This document shows positions 59,969 to 64,000 of a stretch of 64,000 nt of DNA, one piece after another (position 1 is the first letter of the stretch; each line of letters begins with the position of its first letter). The DNA is taken from positions 439,001-503,000 of the forward strand of contig OX419762.1 in the NCBI GenBank assembly GCA_948567375.1. The letters run 5' to 3'. Origin of the DNA: Lunularia cruciata. Taxonomy: Eukaryota > Streptophyta > Marchantiopsida > Lunulariales > Lunulariaceae. Under the pieces are notes generated by a model, which was not told where the DNA came from, searched no databases, and worked only from the letters and a program-made list of their open reading frames with translations. The position numbers and the translations under genes are program-made.

Positions 59969-61439
59969 AAAAAATAGAACTAAACATGATGCTTAACAAA
60001 AGCTTAGATGAAAGTAATGACACACAAGAGGAGTTGATACTCGTGAAGCCTACACCCAAACAATGCAATAGGGAACTCAAAGCCAAAGAAGAATCTTCCT
60101 CTTATAGAATCCATAGTACCACATCTCATGCATTGAGAAGAAAGCTTGTAGATCAAGCATGACAAAGCAAATTTGAGTCTTAACTACTTTGGTATGTAAT
60201 TCAACATAATTTCTATACCTAATATAGCCACAATTTTCATATTCCAATAATGTAGTTAAATCTATAGTTAACAAAATAGCTAAGGTATGATAGGATGGAA
60301 AATTTAGTAGTTTGTAAATATGCAACCTTAGGTAGGAATCTTGCACATTATTGTGCAAGTGGATTCTTTTAAAACTATGGATTAACTAATCTAGGACAAT
60401 GCCATATATCTTCCACTCTAAGCCAAGATAAGGCAAGTGTGAAATTATGTAAATTTGAAGGTATTTATGGTGCTCCTATTATTCAAAATTTGCTTTTGCT
60501 GATCATATCATGCTTAAATGCTAGAGAACCACTAGAAATGTTGTAGTTACTCAGAGAAATGCCTCAAATGGAGAGGTACTCAAAGGCATGAGCTTGCAAG
60601 CTAGGATGGGAGAAGCACTCAAAATGATGAAGGATAATCTTGAGTACTTGCAGGCCAACCTACTTGTAGGATGTTCAACACTCAAAGTGATGTAGGATGA
60701 TCCCAAATGTTGACAAGAAGGATGAGTTTAGATGCCAAATGAGTTACATGGCCAAGTATCAAGGTGGCAAGCAAAGTTGTGTCACTAACAAGATGAGAAA
60801 CACTTGGAGAGGTGTAGAAGGACCTAGAATGCTTGAGAAGGGAACAACACTCAGAGTGTTGTAGAATCATTTGGAGTGCTTGTAGGAGATGCAAAACTTA
60901 CAATGCCGACAGGTGAGGCATATAGGCCCGAGTGCCAAGTGCCACCTTTGTACTTGGGACTTAAATGCCTCCATAATTTGAACATGCTGCCAAGGACCGT
61001 TACCTACAAGATAACCATTGGCACTTGGCGGGCAAGCATAGCATAGGGGAAAGTTATTGGGAAAAAATATGTGGCTGGTGAGAGGGTGACTTTGCACCGA
61101 GGACAACATGCAAAGAACTTTTCTTATGTATTGGAAAGTGCTTACATGCTCTATAACTGCTAGAGTGTTGAGGGAGGACTATGAATTCAGTGTATAAATT
61201 TAAGTGCATAGCTAGCAATGGCATTGTTTGCCAATCCATCTGCCTTCTTAGCTGATTCAGTAGTGTCTTGTGCACTTTTTTGGAGAATTGAGTTACTCAA
61301 AGTCATTTTGAGAGTGGCACTTACTGCAATTTTGGGTACTTGGAGTGAAGTGAGGTACTCAACATAGTATATCAGTAAAGTTGTAGTAGTCTTTCATGTG
61401 CAAGAGCCATAGTAGTCACTCCAAAAACTTATAGGAAGG
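59969..61439. other. Unassigned sequence with diffuse repeats
   Basis: Starts with the remainder of the short tandem array split by copy H. From about 60615 to 60895, variants of ACACTCAAAGTGATGTAGGATGATC occur three times (about 60618, 60678 and 60850) in a loosely periodic way. No gene recognised. The right part may be the leader of the diverged GL relative that becomes readable at 61440. Confidence 0.35.
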
Positions 61440-62330
61440 CATTTGAGATCATCCTTAGATCCCTTGCAGTCAATAAATGGACAATAAATTGTAGAATGAA
61501 TGTGATTAAAAGTAAGCACTTGGGATTCCTACTCTAGAATTGGGAGTTGTAAGATTTTTATATAATCCAAGATGAGGAGCAAACAAGAGAAAACTTCAAG
61601 GAGAATGAGAAGTAACCTACTAAATCGTACAAAGGACCATTGGCAAATGGTACTTAGCCCAGATGATGGGGTTGTAGGAGCAATCATCATAGATCAAATT
61701 TATAGACAAAGAACTTACCCCCAAAGTCAAGAGCCACTTCAATAGTAAGTGTTGCAAGAACAATGGATGGAGTGTGGTGAGTTACAAGTACCTTGCACAA
61801 AGAGCTATTGTAGAAGAAATTATGAAGCTTTTATAACAGAAAAGAACCACCTACTTGACCAATGGCCAAGTAGTGTTCTTTGATTACATGTATTCAAGAG
61901 AGCTTGTAGATTGGGCAAAGATGTTTGATAGGTAGTGCAATCTCCTACATCAAGACTTTAAGGACAAAGGAGGTGCCACCTAAATTTCTCCTTCTGCTAT
62001 GCATTTCTACATTTAGATGCAATACTCTACTAACAAAGGAAGAGAGAAAGAGATTTCCCACACATTTCCATCTTGCAAGTTATTTAATGATAAGACCCAA
62101 GCCTTTTTCATGGAGATGCTAAAAGAAGTAGTGTGCGCCTTGAAAACCAAATGCCATGGACTAAAGATGTATGTCCAATGCTTATAAAACCATGCCTATG
62201 AAGAAGAACAAATGAACATCTTGTCTTTGCACTTGAAGGAGCACTCATACAACAAGTTTAATGAAGTGTGCTAGATCTTCTTGCTAGAGATAGCTATCAA
62301 GCATAAACCAACCAACTAATTAGATATCTA
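61440..62330 (+). pseudogene. Diverged cousin of the GL ORF (copy I)
   Basis: Plus-strand blocks in GL order. A worn FLLxNWELxDF at about 61530 corresponds to FLAWNWNVSF. NRTKDHWQMVLS-DDGVVGAII at 61620-61690 corresponds to TESDWRLVLG...GAMFLG. NNGWSVVSYKYLAQRAIVEEIM at about 61760-61825 corresponds to KNGYKVESYKDPVKRGIVSALM. KRTTYLTNGQVVFFDYMY at about 61840-61895 corresponds to ERTTYVMKHQAVFFHKLF. RELVDWAKMFDR corresponds to GEPINWARCFHGR. Stops and one or two shifts are present. At DNA level it is far from copies A-H, so the protein domain is the conserved part. Confidence 0.7.
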
Positions 62331-63477
62331 AGAGGTGAACAAAGTCCTTCACTCCCATTAGTTCTAGTCCAAGGCACTCCCTTGAGGGGAAATCCTTTTA
62401 TAAGGCAAGCACTCTTTGCCAAAGAATAGATACTCAGAGTTGTACAATAGTCAAGCACTCTAAGTAGGCCATTAGCATCTTCACTTAGAGTTGGGTATAT
62501 ATGTTTCAAGAGAAGTGCCCTCAAAGTTATGTGGCATTGAGAATTGTATAGAATTGAGGACAAGTGCAGTTAGAATAGTACCACACTTGGGATCATACAT
62601 AACTGTGAAGGAATGCCCTTGGGTTTGTATAGGCACTTGGGGTTGTACACTAAAGATAGAATATGAAGGGAAGCTTTGATATCTACCCTAACATGTAAAG
62701 AGCCTAATCATTCTATAGATGATGACAATAAGATAGGATCAAGATAGTAAGAACCAATAATGGAAAGTTTAGCTTAGGACATTTTAGGATTCACTTGGGA
62801 CCCTGATCCTTTTGGCTTGGAGCCAGATAAGTATGTAAGGCTAAGTTTTATTGGCACTTGTGTTTGTTCTTTTGTGAAATGCAGACTTTGATTACCAATA
62901 AAGACTGATACTATTTCTTTGCAAGTTCTATGTCCTTCATTTTGGGTGTTGTTCAAAGTAAGCAAGAGTAGAGGTGAGAAATTTCACAACAGGTCTTCAA
63001 TGCTTAGTGCCAAGCAGGTACTTGCCCCTTATCAGCGTGTACATTGAATGATGCAAAGAAGTGAACTTGTGCAACAAGTGGATTGGGAAGCTCACCGCAC
63101 AAGTAATAGCACATAATAAAAAAACTTAGGTAAGGAACAACATGAAGGTCAATCTTGCAAGTTGTGCCTTTTGAGAAGGATAGAACACATTTGCAAGCAT
63201 TGTATATTTAGAATGGATTGGCACTCAGAGTTGAGTGCCAATCCATTCATCTTCAAGAGAAATCTCGGCTAGATCTTAGAGTGAAATTGATTTTATGATT
63301 TTCTTTTTGTTGTAGTGAGCTACAAAGAGTGACACTTCCCTCTTTTGGGAGTAGTTCCTGCCCAAGAAGTTAAACATGAAACAACAAATGAACTTGTGTG
63401 TTTCCAAATAGTATCCTTGTGTGAACAAACTATTCTTATTGACTATATTATAAGTACATCAACACTCAACTGTCACA
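62331..63477 (+). other. 3' part of the diverged GL relative (copy I)
   Basis: No coiled-coil frame survives. The end resembles the GL tail. GGGAGTAGTTCCTGCCCAAG at about 63350 stands for GGGTGTGGTTTCTACCTGAG, and the run TAGTATCCTTGTGTGAACAA at about 63408 stands for TCGTATCTCTGCGGGAACAA. The stretch closes CAACTGTCACA at 63477 where GL closes GGGTTGTCACA. Flank ATATT follows; I could not find its partner or the 5' end. Confidence 0.45.
63211..63248. repeat. Perfect 17-bp hairpin
   Basis: GAATGGATTGGCACTCA (63211-63227) is exactly complementary to 63232-63248, with a 4-base loop GAGT. It lies about 230 bp before the end of the diverged GL relative, in non-coding sequence. Confidence 0.9.
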
Positions 63478-64000
63478 ATATTGTTGATGTGGTACTTGGA
63501 TAAATTTAGCATTTGATGCATGCTAAAATCTGCATGATGGTTGGTTCAATATCCATTCAAGGCAGACCTAAATATAGAAATGGATTAGCTAGGAATAAAG
63601 CTTGGCCAAGAGGCCCATTAATTTTAATAAGAATTAAGAAGCTAATAATAAGATAAATTGACATATGTTGTAGCATGACTCTTAGTGTAGAGTATAAGGG
63701 AACAATCACCTAGATAAATTATGTCATCCAACTTGTAACCTACTTCAATGTGAGCCTTAACCCAATTATTTTGTATATGAGCTGCACTTTAGAATTTTAA
63801 CTTGTTCTTTCCCACTCAAATAAATAAACACTTTGATTTTCACTTCAGCTTTGCAATTTGTCAATTAATGGATGTGAATTTCTTGTATTTTTTTTACTGT
63901 TGAATATACTCCCACACTATTTTGGATTATGGAATATAAACTTGAGTGATGGGTATTCTCAATGGCATTTTTGAGGGTGTTGTGAGTGTTTGTGAAGGAA
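63478..64000. other. Unassigned sequence at window end
   Basis: AT-rich, with no frame or repeat that I recognise. Confidence 0.4.

Overview
This 64 kb window looks like intergenic DNA from a large plant genome. I see no ordinary host gene, tRNA or rRNA gene. A plant source is supported by five perfect TTTAGGG telomere units (35952-35986), by chromodomain-bearing Ty3/gypsy elements, and by initiator-Met type primer binding sites (TGGTATCAGA...). The depth of nesting and the heavy decay would suit a gymnosperm or another very large genome, but that is only an inference.

Layout. (1) 1-22080: a GL element (see below; copy A, 83-3244, minus) is followed by a minus-strand Ty3 relic with LTRs at 3717-4391 and 15789-16408 plus 22019-22080. 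Between these LTRs lie gag (12.9-14.7 kb) and protease (4.4-4.9 kb) remains. The relic was later split by GL copy B (4924-about 5950), by chromovirus CHR1 (6348-12919, plus) and by chromovirus CHR2 (16409-22018, plus, AATAA duplication). (2) 22081-34660: a plus-strand non-chromoviral Ty3 relic split by GL copies C (22358-26153) and D (27529-31316). (3) 34661-38900: mostly unreadable DNA with a very old, reversed cousin of the GL ORF, itself interrupted by telomeric repeats. (4) 38901-46350: another decayed Ty3 element split by GL copy E (40571-44999), which in turn carries a CHR1 solo LTR (43934-44674). (5) 46404-53976: GL copy F, split by GL copy G (47400-51180) in the opposite orientation. 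(6) 53977-64000: short tandem repeats, an AT microsatellite, GL copy H (56185-59963) and an old diverged GL relative (61440-63477).

The most unusual item is the GL family. Each full copy is about 3.8 kb, begins TGTGGTGCCC, ends GGGTTGTCACA, and is flanked by 5-bp target duplications (GAAGT, GACCT, GAAAG, GTAAC and AAGTG are perfect; one more matches 4 of 5). No copy has long terminal repeats of its own, and none carries reverse transcriptase, RNase H or integrase. Each instead has one long ORF, 857 codons in copy H, with a globular N-terminal domain, an acidic Ser/Glu linker and a long coiled coil. A TATA-like box lies just before the ORF and a second one lies about 670 bp from the 3' end. 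The best reading is that these are solo LTRs of a giant-LTR retrotransposon with a protein gene in U3, or a non-autonomous element using the same integration machinery. Two strongly diverged relatives of the ORF in the same window suggest that it is old and was under selection.

All coding regions here are broken. Coordinates of decayed pieces are approximate. Target duplications and LTR ends were read base by base.
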